Below the pieces are notes generated by a model that saw only the letters and a program-made list of their open reading frames with translations, made no database searches and had not been told where the DNA came from. Shown in pieces: positions 52,401 through 59,975 of a stretch of 64,000 bases of DNA. Made by a program: the position numbers and the translations under genes. Numbering within the stretch: the stretch's first letter is position 1; every line of letters begins with the position of its first letter. The stretch is from Streptomyces xylophagus (lineage in GTDB: Bacteria; Actinomycetota; Actinomycetes; Streptomycetales; Streptomycetaceae), in the NCBI RefSeq assembly GCF_000716435.1, contig NZ_JNWO01000020.1:62001-126000 (forward strand). The letters run 5' to 3'.

Positions 52401-53953
52401 CCACGTCCCGGCACTTCACGTGGAATCACACCGACCAGATGACCACGTTCGCCACCCGGACCGCGGGCGCCGAGCCCTCCGTCCATGCCCAGTACCTGTA
52501 CGACACGACCGGTCGGCGGGTCAAAAAACTGGTGCGCCGCCAGGGCGGTGCCGTCGAAGTCACCCACTACCCCGACGGGACGTTCGAGCACCACCGCTGG
52601 GCCACCGGCGAGAACAACCACGTCCACGTCATGGACGACCACCAGCGCGTCGCCCTCGCCCGCATCGGCCCCGCCCACCCCGACGACCGCGGCCCCGCCG
52701 TCGCCTACCACCTCCCCGACCACCTGGGCAGCAGCATCGCGGTCCTCGGCACCACCGGCGCCCTCGTCAACCGCGAGGAATACACCCCGTACGGCGAGAC
52801 CAGCTTCGGCAGCTACACCCGCAAGCGCTATCGCTACGCCGGAGGCGAGCGCGACGAGGAAAGCGGGGCAGCCCGGCACGGGGTGAGGTACTACCTGCCG
52901 TGGCTCGCGCGGTGGCTGTCCTGCGATCCCACCGGCATGGCCGGTGGCATGGACCTGTACAACTACGCCGGAGGCAATCCGGTTGTCTACGAGGATCGCC
53001 GGGGCACCGACCCGGCGCCCGCCCCGGGCCTGCACCTGCCGACCACGCCGGCCGAGGGCGAGGCGTTCTTCCGCCGGGTCAACGCGCAGATCAGGAACGC
53101 ACCGAATGAGCCGGTGGCATTCCGGGATCGAGGTGTGTCGGTACTCGTCATGCGGCTGCCCGAACCCTATGTGGTGCTGCGCGGGGACCACGAGACATTC
53201 ACCTCGGCGGCGGTGGGCACAGATACGCCCACCGCCAGCGAGACCGTCATCAACACCAATATGTTTGAACGGCATTCGCTGACGGGCGGTGGCTACATGT
53301 CACCTGTCGACCGCGCCGATTATCCCGCTCAAGGGCAGGTCATCTCCCATGCCAAGGTGGTGGAAGGACGCTCTTCGCCACTGACGTTCTTCTTCTCCTG
53401 GAACAATCCGGCGGCGACGCCGAGCCCGTTGCTGCTGCCCGGGAATTCATCGGCATCCTCGTCCGTACGCCCCAGCGCCGCTTGGCAGTTCGGGGCGGGA
53501 GACCCGCCGTCCTACGCGGATGTCGCGTTCGGCGGAGGTGCGCCCGTGATCATCAATGGCCTCCCCTACGGACCGGCCAACGTGTACAAGCCGGGTGCAC
53601 CGGCCGGTCTCCCCGCTGTCGGCGATCCCGGGCCCGGCAATGAACGCTTCCTCGCGCAGCGCAGCAACGGAGTGTTCAAGGGGCAGGAAGGCCGCGGAGC
53701 GACAGTCGGGAAAACGGTCATGGGCCTGCAGCGCACCTACGAACTGCTCGTCATCATCGGGCAGAAGGACGGAGACAGCGGGATGAGGCTCTCCGAGATC
53801 CGCGACAGCCTGATGAACATGGGAGTGTCCGACGCCCTGTCCTGGGACGGATCGGACTCGGCTGCCCTGATCAGAGATTCCACAGTCGACGTGGCACCGG
53901 GGAGTACGAAGAACAACAGGATTCCGGTAGGCGCCGGATTCCGGCTCAAGTAA
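46454..53953 (+). CDS. Tc toxin TcB-TcC fusion: SpvB/TcdB-mid/RHS shell with C-terminal glycosidase-like cargo
   Basis: A 2,499-aa protein combining both cocoon subunits of an insecticidal toxin complex. The SpvB domain (about 15-330; FSPDLFTGTGNFSVPL, FGLGWELGLAGVSRKTSRG) is followed by a Gly/Pro/Ala linker (330-390), FG-GAP-like calcium loops (DADGDGRPDL, DLDGDGLTDV) with TcdB-mid domains (about 400-1000), and RHS/YD repeats (about 1150-2130). The RHS core YLPWLARWLSCDPTGMAGGMDLYNY has Asp2158, and Asp2181 lies in EDRRG, where Pro of the usual DPxG is replaced. Residues 2185-2499 are the encapsulated cargo; DGSDS (2465-2469), after RLSEIRDSLMNMGVSDALSW, fits a phosphodiester glycosidase fold. 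No signal peptide. It is joined to the TcA-like gene by a 1-base overlap (TAATG). Confidence 0.88.
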   Translation: MSTEGTTDTTAAGSVISLPKGGGAVGGLGEKFSPDLFTGTGNFSVPLAVPAGRHGVQPQLTLTYSTGNGNGPFGLGWELGLAGVSRKTSRGLPRYVDTAGAASAAGAADDRADVFVLSGAEDLVPVEGASPGRMRYRPRTEGMFARIEHVKDATGDFWEVRTKDGSRTRYGTPRPADAPDGWQDPAVTADPEVPGHVFAWRITETTDPLGNLVRYSYLRDRGQEPGHTWDRPLLARISYADYGDRADPAFLVTVDFDHSTRPDPFSDHRAGFEVRTSLRCDTVRVTTHAADGVARVAREYRLGYQQATFNGASLLAAVTCVGIDESAPATGTGSGAPGTGGAGTGAGDGPGGPPPADGPAGPPEESIAPAAASAAGPAVEAANVTAVESLPPLAFRYAVFAPATRRFEPVTGPGLPTAALSSPTHALVDLRGTGLPDMVELGAAQRVWHNAGNGRFELPRTLTEAPPFSLGVAGTSFMDADGDGRPDLIVAQAAPRRAGARVAGGGGPAGYFPMTFAGGWSRRSFQRYRQAPSADLSDPRVKLVDLDGDGLTDVLRSGRRLEAWFNDRDPQLAWQRTAVSNGTGPGVDLADPRVRFADMTGDGLQDLVLLGNGNISYWPNLGRNRWGAKVTMRDSPRLPDGYDPRRVLLGDVDGDGAADLVHVDRGRVSLWGNRSGNAWTAQPVTINGTPGIVDSDSVQLCDLYGTGMAGLLFSRAAGAPGRGGANLRFLDFGGGTKPYLLTGMDNNLGAVTQVTYAPSTREYLRDQADPATRWRTTLPFPVQVVTKVEVTDRISGGRLSTEYRYHHGYWDGVEREFRGFAMVEHLETETFGAAPAGSGSVPAEHYSPPTLTKSWFHPGPVAAIEAGDWTELDLRHEYWAGDTPMLPRPAAQAAFLAALPRGARRAALRTLRGQVLRTELYALDGTAREALPYTVTESVSGVREESAVTSAGAEDVDRERIFFPFALGGRTTQWERGTEPMTQFAFPAGYDAYGFATGQLAVAVPRGRDPLAAAPPGAPVQPYLATYTTSEYARRDDADHYLVDRVARKTCFEIVNDGLLPVADLRAAVPAGPGLPAGAGVSLRVIGHSRTYYDGDAYTGLALGALGEYGLPVRAESLAFTDTFLDGLFDPADPRAVTPRPVYLAPGVPTSWPGEYPRDFGTLLPPLAGYARYGDDEVPGSPGGYYVITARHRYDVHVPARMPRGLPVASLDALGAESLVDYDEHDLLPVRAVDPAGLATAAVHDYRLMQAREVTDVNGNLGRVTFSPAGLVTAQYLSGKDGEGDGDKPSAQMTYDLLAFMERGSPASVRTTHRIHHDTDTAVPTDQRDAAIVSVAYSDGFGRPLQSRAQAEDTLFGDPAFGGAVIPAGDLAPTGDAVGRTRGEADPDNVIVSGWQIYDNKGRVVHKYEPFFSTGYEYAPPGDSRSGQRATVFYDPRGRVVRTVNPDGSEQRVVFGALDDVTDPDSCTPTPWESYTYDANDNAGRTHGDTSTSYRDHWNTPAGSEIDALGRTVRATARNGPLEDDRLTTRSLYDLQDNLVATVDALGRTAFAYRFDLAGRRWRADSIDAGRRDTVPDALGNPVESRDGKGAIVLRAFDLLHRPTRVWARDDATRPMTLRQFIEYGDGGTPDQPTADRASARTRNLLGRPARLRDEAGLVTPLAHDFKGNVLESTRRVIADALILAGYTTAGDSGWQVTPFQVDWTPGAGQTQAERDAALLEPSGYTTTTGYDALNRMTRQLFPADVDGHRGELRPAYNRAGALEAVSLDTTPYVQRIAYDAKGRRTLVVHGNGTMTRCAYDPHTFRLVRTRTEPCAAVDENTYRQTGDPLRDCGYDYDLVGNILRVRDRTPGSGIRGNPDALGVTDPALRRLIGSGDALDRRFAYDPVYRLLSATGREYGAPAAGDPWLDTPRGTDVTQTQAYTETYRYNAIGGILQLAHAAPGGFTRDFAVATESNRLRRTTLGETPYDYAFDANGNMLSETTSRHFTWNHTDQMTTFATRTAGAEPSVHAQYLYDTTGRRVKKLVRRQGGAVEVTHYPDGTFEHHRWATGENNHVHVMDDHQRVALARIGPAHPDDRGPAVAYHLPDHLGSSIAVLGTTGALVNREEYTPYGETSFGSYTRKRYRYAGGERDEESGAARHGVRYYLPWLARWLSCDPTGMAGGMDLYNYAGGNPVVYEDRRGTDPAPAPGLHLPTTPAEGEAFFRRVNAQIRNAPNEPVAFRDRGVSVLVMRLPEPYVVLRGDHETFTSAAVGTDTPTASETVINTNMFERHSLTGGGYMSPVDRADYPAQGQVISHAKVVEGRSSPLTFFFSWNNPAATPSPLLLPGNSSASSSVRPSAAWQFGAGDPPSYADVAFGGGAPVIINGLPYGPANVYKPGAPAGLPAVGDPGPGNERFLAQRSNGVFKGQEGRGATVGKTVMGLQRTYELLVIIGQKDGDSGMRLSEIRDSLMNMGVSDALSWDGSDSAALIRDSTVDVAPGSTKNNRIPVGAGFRLK
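52925..53953 (+). other. Cargo (toxin) domain of the TcB-TcC fusion
   Basis: Covers residues 2158-2499, from the RHS core Asp to the end. Visible glycosidase-like features are: a strand VSVLVMRLPEPYVVLRG; INTNMFE (2266-2272) where NAGPA/DUF2233 proteins have a NGGFF-type motif; GQVISHAKVVEG; PVIINGLPYG; and the terminal block YELLVIIGQKDGD - MRLSEIRDSLMNMGV - DALSWDGSDSA, matching the family's late lDGGgS motif with GG replaced by GS. Domain assignment is by eye. Confidence 0.65.
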
Positions 53954-56900
53954 TGGTCCGCGTGCACGAATGGAACGAACCAGTCATAGGCGTCTACCGG
54001 ATGGGATCTCCCATGACCACCAGCAATGAAATGTCGAGCGAATCGCCGACTGCGAACAACGGACGGATGGCGGCCCTGATGTCCCAGACGATTCCGCAGG
54101 CACCCCCGGAAGTCTTCCCCTCGGTGAGCATCGCGCCGGTGACCGCTCGTTCGGTGGCGGGCGTCGCGACCGCGGTCACGGTGAATGCCAACCGGGGTAC
54201 GCATTGGGTGTGGCTGTCCGGGGACCTCAGTTGGAACGACGAGCCGATGGTCACCTTCCAGGAGACCAGGATCAGCATCGACGGTGTGCAGGTCCTCTCC
54301 GACCACCGGGGAGGCGGCGGCACCGAGTCGGTGACCTTCCAGACCCCCGGCACGCACACGCTGGTGGCGTCCGCGGTGACCACCGGCGGCGCCGTCTACT
54401 CGTCGGACCCGATGAGCGTGCGGGTCTACGCGGCCGGGCCGCCCGCGTTCACGGTGGCGGCACCCGTCGCCGGCACCACGGTCAACCTCGACGAGGCCGG
54501 CAAGGACGTCACCGTCCAGGTCACCACGACGAGCGACCAGTACTTCCCGCTCACGGTCAACATCAGCTGGGACGACAGGGTGAAGACCGGGCAGATACTC
54601 GCCGGCAGCACCCAGTTCCAGACGACCGTCACCCTCGCCCCGATGCCGCTGGGCACGCGGACCATCTGGGTGAGCGTCGCGGATCCCGACGGGGTCGGCT
54701 CGACCAAGACCACCTCGGTGAACTGCCGGGACGTCTCACCGGCACAGGTGCTGGTCGACTTTCCGCCGCAGAACGGCAACATCCCGGGCGACGACACGGG
54801 CGCGGCGACCGTCTCCATGCACGGCACGGCGAAGGACCTCCAGAGCGGCATGGTCGGCGGCAGCGCCTCGGTGGCGTGGGCCCTGACGCCCACCGGAACC
54901 AGGATGGCGGCGACTCCGGGGGCGGCCGGGGACTTCAGGAACTGGACCGCCTCGGTGCCGCTGACCCCGGCCGGGTTCGGCGCGCACACGATCTACGTGT
55001 GGGCGACCGACGCGGCGGGCAACACGATGCCGGCCCCGCAGACCGTCCCGGTCACGGTGATCAGCTCGTACACCCCGAAGACCCTGGACGAGCGGCTCAA
55101 CGACCGTGAGTACCTGGCCGCGTTGCTGTCGTTCGCCCAGGAGCAGGTGACGTTACCGGGGAACCCGCCGACTCCCCTGGACACCCACACCCTGGTCGGC
55201 GCCCTGACGCAGCCCGTCGACCGGTTGAGCCAGCCGTTGTCGGCGGAAGTCGACCAGGGAAACCGCGAGATCAACCAGTTGCGGGTGCCCATCGAGGTGC
55301 TGCGGTCCTACATCACCGCCACGAACACCTCCACCGCGCCGGGCGCGAACGGGGACCGGAACTACCGCATCGCCGCGTACACGGCGCTGCTCGCCGCCGC
55401 CGGGACCTCGTACGTGGAACTGCGGCTGGCCCGGGGCGCCGATCCGGCCGTCCGGCAGGCACTCGCCGCGCGGCTGGGCATCAGGCTGGCGGCGACCTCG
55501 CCCGACGAACTCGACCTGTTGCTGCTGGACGCCACGGGACCGGCCGAGTCGGTGCTGGAGACCGTCTTCGGGTTCCAGGCGACCACCGGCGCCGACCCGT
55601 TGCGGGTGCCGTCGACGCCCTGGCTGCTGACCTGGCGGCAGACCGCCCTCGCGCTGAGCTGGGCCGAGCAGGACCAGCACCCGATCGTGCCACCGCACTA
55701 CCGGGTGCTCGCCGACCCCGACGTGATCGGCGCCGCGGACGTCGTGCCCGGCCCCAACGGCGACCGTGTCCGTACGCTGCTCGGCTCCCGGACTCTGCTG
55801 CTCACCCTGTACATGACACAGCTCAACGACACCCGGACGAAGGCCGCCAATCCCGCGGCCGGCCTCGCGGCGATGCAGAACCTGGCGCTGCCCGGCGTCG
55901 ACCTCGCGGACCTCGAGACCAGGGACGGGAAAGGCGAAGACATCAGCGCCGCCCTCGCCGCGGCGGGGCTCACCCGCAGCGGGTTCCTCCTCCTGCGGAA
56001 ACTGAGCAGGCTCGCGGCCACCGGGACCGTCACGACGCCCGAGTGGGGCGACGCGATGGCCGTGCTCGTCGGCGCGCACAAGGAGACGCTCTACGCGGGC
56101 TGGCGGGCGCAGGAGTCCACGTTCGCGCTCTCCCCCGACTTCTTCGTGCTCTCCGCCACCGCCGGGCCCGCGGTCGGCCCGTACCGCGTCGACAGCCGTG
56201 CCCGCGCGGACTGGCAGACCACGCTGCGCGGCCGTATCGCCCAGCGCCAGGATCTGATCGACGCCAACTACCAGGCCGTCGCGGCGGCCGAGCAGACCGC
56301 CCTGCCCATCCTGCGCGACGCCCTCCTGGCGGACCTCGCCCCCACCACCACGGGCAACATCGGCGAGGAGATGTCGGCCAGGTTCCTGGTCGACGTCCTC
56401 GCCGCTGGCACGCTGCGCACCACGCGCATCCGGCAGGCCATCGAGAGCGTCCAGTCACTGCTGTCGGCCAAGCGGGCGGGCGAACTGGCGGCGAACCACC
56501 CCGCGGCGACCTGGATCCTCAACGCCCCCGCGTTCACCGCCGCCTGGACATGGATGGGCGAACTGGGCAGCTGGCAGGCCGCCACCCTGGCGTTCCTGTT
56601 CCCCGAGCGCCATCTCGACCCGGCCCTGCTCGTCCCGGCCGACGGGCCGCTGCACAGCCTTTTCGAGACCGTACGCGGCGCGGGCGTCTTCAACGGCTCC
56701 GTGGCCGCGGAGGCGGCGAAGGCCTACCTGAAGGCGATGAACAGGACCTTCGGCTACTTCGACCCGGCTCTGAGCACCGCGCAACGCCCGCCGGAACCGG
56801 ACAACACGCAGATCTTCTGGACCGTACCCATGCTGCTCGCCCAGCGGCTGCAGGCCTCCGGCGACTACCAGGCCGCGCTCGACTGGTACCGGCTGATGTA

Positions 56901-59313
56901 CTCGTACGACGCCTACGACGCCGGGAAGCCGGTGTCCCTCTACGACCGGATCAACACCGAGAAGGTCATCCGCCCCGACCTCAGTTTCCCGCCCGGCTGG
57001 ACGACCGCGCTGAATCCCTTCGCACTCGTGGCCAACCGCCCCGCCCCGTACACCCGGTACACCCTGCTGTCCGTCATCAGGTGCCATCTCGACTACGCCG
57101 ACGCCCAGTTCGCCCGGGAGACCGACGAGTCGGTCGCGCACGCGCGCACCCTCTACGTCACCGCGCGGCGACTGCTCGGCACGGCCGCACTGAAGCCGCA
57201 GCTCCCGTTGAACGCCGGCGAGCCACAACTGGCGATCCCGGACCTGGACGTGCTGCGCACCCGGGCGGAGGTGCAGCTCGCCAAGATCAGGCAGGGGCGG
57301 AACATCGCGGGCATGCCCCGCACCCAGGGGATCGCGGCCGCCACGGTCGTCCAGCCCACCCCCTACCGGTTCAAGACCCTGCTGGAGCGGGCCCGGCAAC
57401 TCGCCGCCCAGGCCGCCCAGATGGAGGCCGGATTCCTCTCCGCCCTCGAGAAGTACGACGACAGGAGCCTGCGCCTCTACGACGCGGTCAAGGGCATCGA
57501 CCTGACCGCCGCGCAGGTCGGGGTGGCGACGAGCCGGGTGCAGGAGGCCAACGACGCGGTCATCGCCGCCACCGCGCAGAAGACCAAGGCCGACACGACG
57601 GCCGCGTCGTACGCCGCCGCCATCGACGCGCCGCCCAGCCGGTACGAGACCGACCTGCTCGACGAGTACTCCGACCTGGAGTCCGTCAGGGACGGCATCT
57701 CGGTCGCGAACACGGCGATCGGCATCCTGCAGGCGGCCTCCAAGGCGTCCAGCGTGTTCGACGCGGTGACGAGTTTCGGCGCCAGCACGATCTTCTCCGG
57801 CCAGATCGCCGCGGCGACCGTGGTCAAGGGCGGGTTCGAGCTGGTGCAGAACCATCTCGACGCCCAGATACAGGCCAACCAGCTCCAGGCCGGCATCGAG
57901 CAGCGCAAGGACGAATGGCGGCTGCAGGAGGTCGCCGCGCAGCAGGAGTCACTCGTGGCCGCCGCCCAGGTCACGACGGCCCGCGACCAGGTCACGATCG
58001 CCGCCCAGGAGCAGGCCGCCGCCACGCTGCAGCACGACCAGGCCGTGGCCACGCTGAAGTTCCTCGACGAACAGTTCACCAACGCCGATCTGTATCTGTG
58101 GATGAGCAACACCCTGGGCGGTGTGTACCGGTACTTCCTTCAGCAGGCCACCGCGACCGCCCGACTGGCCCAGGCCCAGCTGGCCTTCGAACGGGCGGAA
58201 CCGGCCCAGACCGTGATCCGCAACGACTACTGGCAGTCGCCCGCGGAGCTGACGGCCAACACCGCCCAGGCCAACCGCCAGGGCCTGACCGGCGCGGAAC
58301 AGCTCACCGCCGACCTGGCCCGCCTCGACGACTACTCCTTCAACTCGGCCCGCCGACGTCTGAACCTCTCCCAGACGTTCTCGTTGGCCCGGCTGATGCC
58401 GGTGGAGTTCCTGGAGTTCCGCCGTACCGGAACGCTCGCCTTCGCCACGCCGATGTCCCTCTTCGACTCCGACTTCCCCGGCCACTACCTACGGCTGATC
58501 CGCCAGGTGCGTACCAGCCTCGTCGCGCTCGTGCCGCCCGACCGGGGCATCCGCGCCACCCTGTACTCCAACGGCATCTCGCGGGTGACCACCGGAGGGG
58601 ACGGCACCTTCCAGGACGTGACAGTGCGCTCGGATCCGGGAGTCGTCGCCCTGACGTCGCCGGTCAGCGCCAGCGGGGTGTTCGAACTCGACGTCCAGTC
58701 GGACCTGCTGCTGCCCTTCGAGTCCAGCGGCGTGGACACCACCTGGGAGTTGCAACTCCCTCCCGCGGCCAACCCGTTCGACTTCTCCGGCATCGCCGAC
58801 GTCCTGCTCACCATCGACTACACCGCCGCCTACGACGACACCTACCGCGGCCAAGTGGTCACCCGGCTCAACGCCAACCGAAACCGTGGCTCGGACTGTG
58901 TGTTCAGCCTGGCGCGCGACTTCCCCGACCAGTGGTACGACCTGAACAACCCCGACGGTACCGGCGCCCGTTCGGTCACCGTCCCGTTGCGTGACGTCGA
59001 CTTCCCGGTCGGCATCGAGGCCCTGTCCACCGCTGCCGTCGCCGTCCGGCTCTCCAGCGGCGGGACGGTGCCCGACACGGTGGTCACCCTCACCCGGGGC
59101 GCGGCCGGAGGCGCGGCCACCGCCACCAACGGCATCGCCAGCACCCGGCGTGGCAACGCCGCCTCCTGGGTCCCCCTGTGTGGCCCCCCGCCCGCCGGCG
59201 ACTGGCACCTCACCTTCGGCAGCGACGCGGCCGCCCTGTTCGCCTCAGGCGATCTCGACGACATCGTCCTCGTCGTCAGCTGGACCGGACAGGCCCCCAC
59301 CTGGACGCCGTGA
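53953..59313 (+). CDS. TcA-like pore-forming subunit of the Tc toxin, Ig-like N terminus
   Basis: A 1,786-aa protein. Residues 40-375 are Ig-like beta repeats (SVTFQTPGTHTLVASA; GFGAHTIYVWATDAAGNT). Residues 375-950 form the alpha-helical TcA shell region, with YRVLADPDVIGAADV near 580 and IFWTVPMLLAQRLQASGDY near 954. A coiled-coil pore region spans about 1160-1420. The TcB-binding domain (about 1425-1730) has ARLMPVEFLEFRRTG, LFDSDFPGHYLRLIRQV near 1508 and FDFSGIADVLLTIDYTA. Standard TcA proteins are about 2,300-2,500 aa and lack this front end. It contains a TTA codon at 55153. The first ATG overlaps the upstream stop; ATG 54013 is an alternative start. It should form the pentameric translocation channel for the fusion protein. 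Confidence 0.85.
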   Translation: MVRVHEWNEPVIGVYRMGSPMTTSNEMSSESPTANNGRMAALMSQTIPQAPPEVFPSVSIAPVTARSVAGVATAVTVNANRGTHWVWLSGDLSWNDEPMVTFQETRISIDGVQVLSDHRGGGGTESVTFQTPGTHTLVASAVTTGGAVYSSDPMSVRVYAAGPPAFTVAAPVAGTTVNLDEAGKDVTVQVTTTSDQYFPLTVNISWDDRVKTGQILAGSTQFQTTVTLAPMPLGTRTIWVSVADPDGVGSTKTTSVNCRDVSPAQVLVDFPPQNGNIPGDDTGAATVSMHGTAKDLQSGMVGGSASVAWALTPTGTRMAATPGAAGDFRNWTASVPLTPAGFGAHTIYVWATDAAGNTMPAPQTVPVTVISSYTPKTLDERLNDREYLAALLSFAQEQVTLPGNPPTPLDTHTLVGALTQPVDRLSQPLSAEVDQGNREINQLRVPIEVLRSYITATNTSTAPGANGDRNYRIAAYTALLAAAGTSYVELRLARGADPAVRQALAARLGIRLAATSPDELDLLLLDATGPAESVLETVFGFQATTGADPLRVPSTPWLLTWRQTALALSWAEQDQHPIVPPHYRVLADPDVIGAADVVPGPNGDRVRTLLGSRTLLLTLYMTQLNDTRTKAANPAAGLAAMQNLALPGVDLADLETRDGKGEDISAALAAAGLTRSGFLLLRKLSRLAATGTVTTPEWGDAMAVLVGAHKETLYAGWRAQESTFALSPDFFVLSATAGPAVGPYRVDSRARADWQTTLRGRIAQRQDLIDANYQAVAAAEQTALPILRDALLADLAPTTTGNIGEEMSARFLVDVLAAGTLRTTRIRQAIESVQSLLSAKRAGELAANHPAATWILNAPAFTAAWTWMGELGSWQAATLAFLFPERHLDPALLVPADGPLHSLFETVRGAGVFNGSVAAEAAKAYLKAMNRTFGYFDPALSTAQRPPEPDNTQIFWTVPMLLAQRLQASGDYQAALDWYRLMYSYDAYDAGKPVSLYDRINTEKVIRPDLSFPPGWTTALNPFALVANRPAPYTRYTLLSVIRCHLDYADAQFARETDESVAHARTLYVTARRLLGTAALKPQLPLNAGEPQLAIPDLDVLRTRAEVQLAKIRQGRNIAGMPRTQGIAAATVVQPTPYRFKTLLERARQLAAQAAQMEAGFLSALEKYDDRSLRLYDAVKGIDLTAAQVGVATSRVQEANDAVIAATAQKTKADTTAASYAAAIDAPPSRYETDLLDEYSDLESVRDGISVANTAIGILQAASKASSVFDAVTSFGASTIFSGQIAAATVVKGGFELVQNHLDAQIQANQLQAGIEQRKDEWRLQEVAAQQESLVAAAQVTTARDQVTIAAQEQAAATLQHDQAVATLKFLDEQFTNADLYLWMSNTLGGVYRYFLQQATATARLAQAQLAFERAEPAQTVIRNDYWQSPAELTANTAQANRQGLTGAEQLTADLARLDDYSFNSARRRLNLSQTFSLARLMPVEFLEFRRTGTLAFATPMSLFDSDFPGHYLRLIRQVRTSLVALVPPDRGIRATLYSNGISRVTTGGDGTFQDVTVRSDPGVVALTSPVSASGVFELDVQSDLLLPFESSGVDTTWELQLPPAANPFDFSGIADVLLTIDYTAAYDDTYRGQVVTRLNANRNRGSDCVFSLARDFPDQWYDLNNPDGTGARSVTVPLRDVDFPVGIEALSTAAVAVRLSSGGTVPDTVVTLTRGAAGGAATATNGIASTRRGNAASWVPLCGPPPAGDWHLTFGSDAAALFASGDLDDIVLVVSWTGQAPTWTP

Positions 59314-59321
59314 CCCCAGCA

Positions 59322-59361
59322 GGCCGGGACGGGAGTTCCACGACGGACTCCCGCCCCGGCC
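59322..59361 (+). terminator. Terminator of the Tc operon
   Basis: GGCCGGGACGGGAGT (59322-59336) and ACTCCCGCCCCGGCC (59347-59361) pair over 15 bp with one mismatch and a 10-base loop, 8 bp after the TcA stop. Confidence 0.7.
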
Positions 59362-59423
59362 GCGAGGGGCTCGTTCGCGGACGGTGACGCCGGCGACGCG
59401 CCCTCCGGGACAGAAAGCGTGCG

Positions 59424-59975
59424 TCACCCCTCCGCTGCGCGCGGAATCACCCGCCCCAACACCTCCCGCGCGTACGCCTCGTCGTACGGCGCGTCCGTCA
59501 GCAGCACCTGGAGACAGATCCCGTCCATCAGCGCGACCAGCGCCCGCGCGGTGACCGGGTCCGTCCGCCGGGAGAGTCGCTCGGCGAGGTCCCGGGCCCA
59601 CTCGTCGGCGACGGGGCGCAGCGCGGGGCGACGCAGGGCGGCCAGATACAGCTCGTACTCCAGCTCGACGCCCGTGCGGTCACCCGCGAGCCACTCCCCC
59701 ATCCAGCCGGCGAGTTCCCCGGCCAGGTCGGTGTGCGGGTCCTCCAGCCCGCCGCGCGCGGCGATCACCTTGGCGAAGCCCTCGTTGGCCTGGCGCAGTG
59801 CGGCGACCATCAGTTCGTCGAGGGTCGTGAAGTGGTACGTCGTCGAGCCGAGCGGAACATCGGCCTCCGCGGCGACGGAGCGGTGGCTGAGCCCGGCGAT
59901 GCCCTTCTGCCCGACGACCCGGATCGCCGCGTCGATGATCCGCTGACGCCGCTCGGGGTCGTAACGCCGGGCCAT
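59424..59975 (-). CDS. TetR-family regulator
   Basis: A 183-aa TetR protein. HTH at residues about 10-55 (HRSVAAEADVPLGSTTYHFTTLDELM) and a helical ligand domain of the C-terminal TetR_C type. Its ATG shares one base with the stop of the upstream SMR gene (TGATG), so it is in an operon with a drug/cation exporter and probably represses it. Confidence 0.88.
   Translation of the reverse strand: MARRYDPERRQRIIDAAIRVVGQKGIAGLSHRSVAAEADVPLGSTTYHFTTLDELMVAALRQANEGFAKVIAARGGLEDPHTDLAGELAGWMGEWLAGDRTGVELEYELYLAALRRPALRPVADEWARDLAERLSRRTDPVTARALVALMDGICLQVLLTDAPYDEAYAREVLGRVIPRAAEG

Noticed and set aside
50366..53275. 969-codon open frame antisense to the RHS region
   Set aside because: It mirrors the codon bias of the plus-strand gene, has no ribosome-binding site or domain, and lies wholly inside the Tc fusion CDS.
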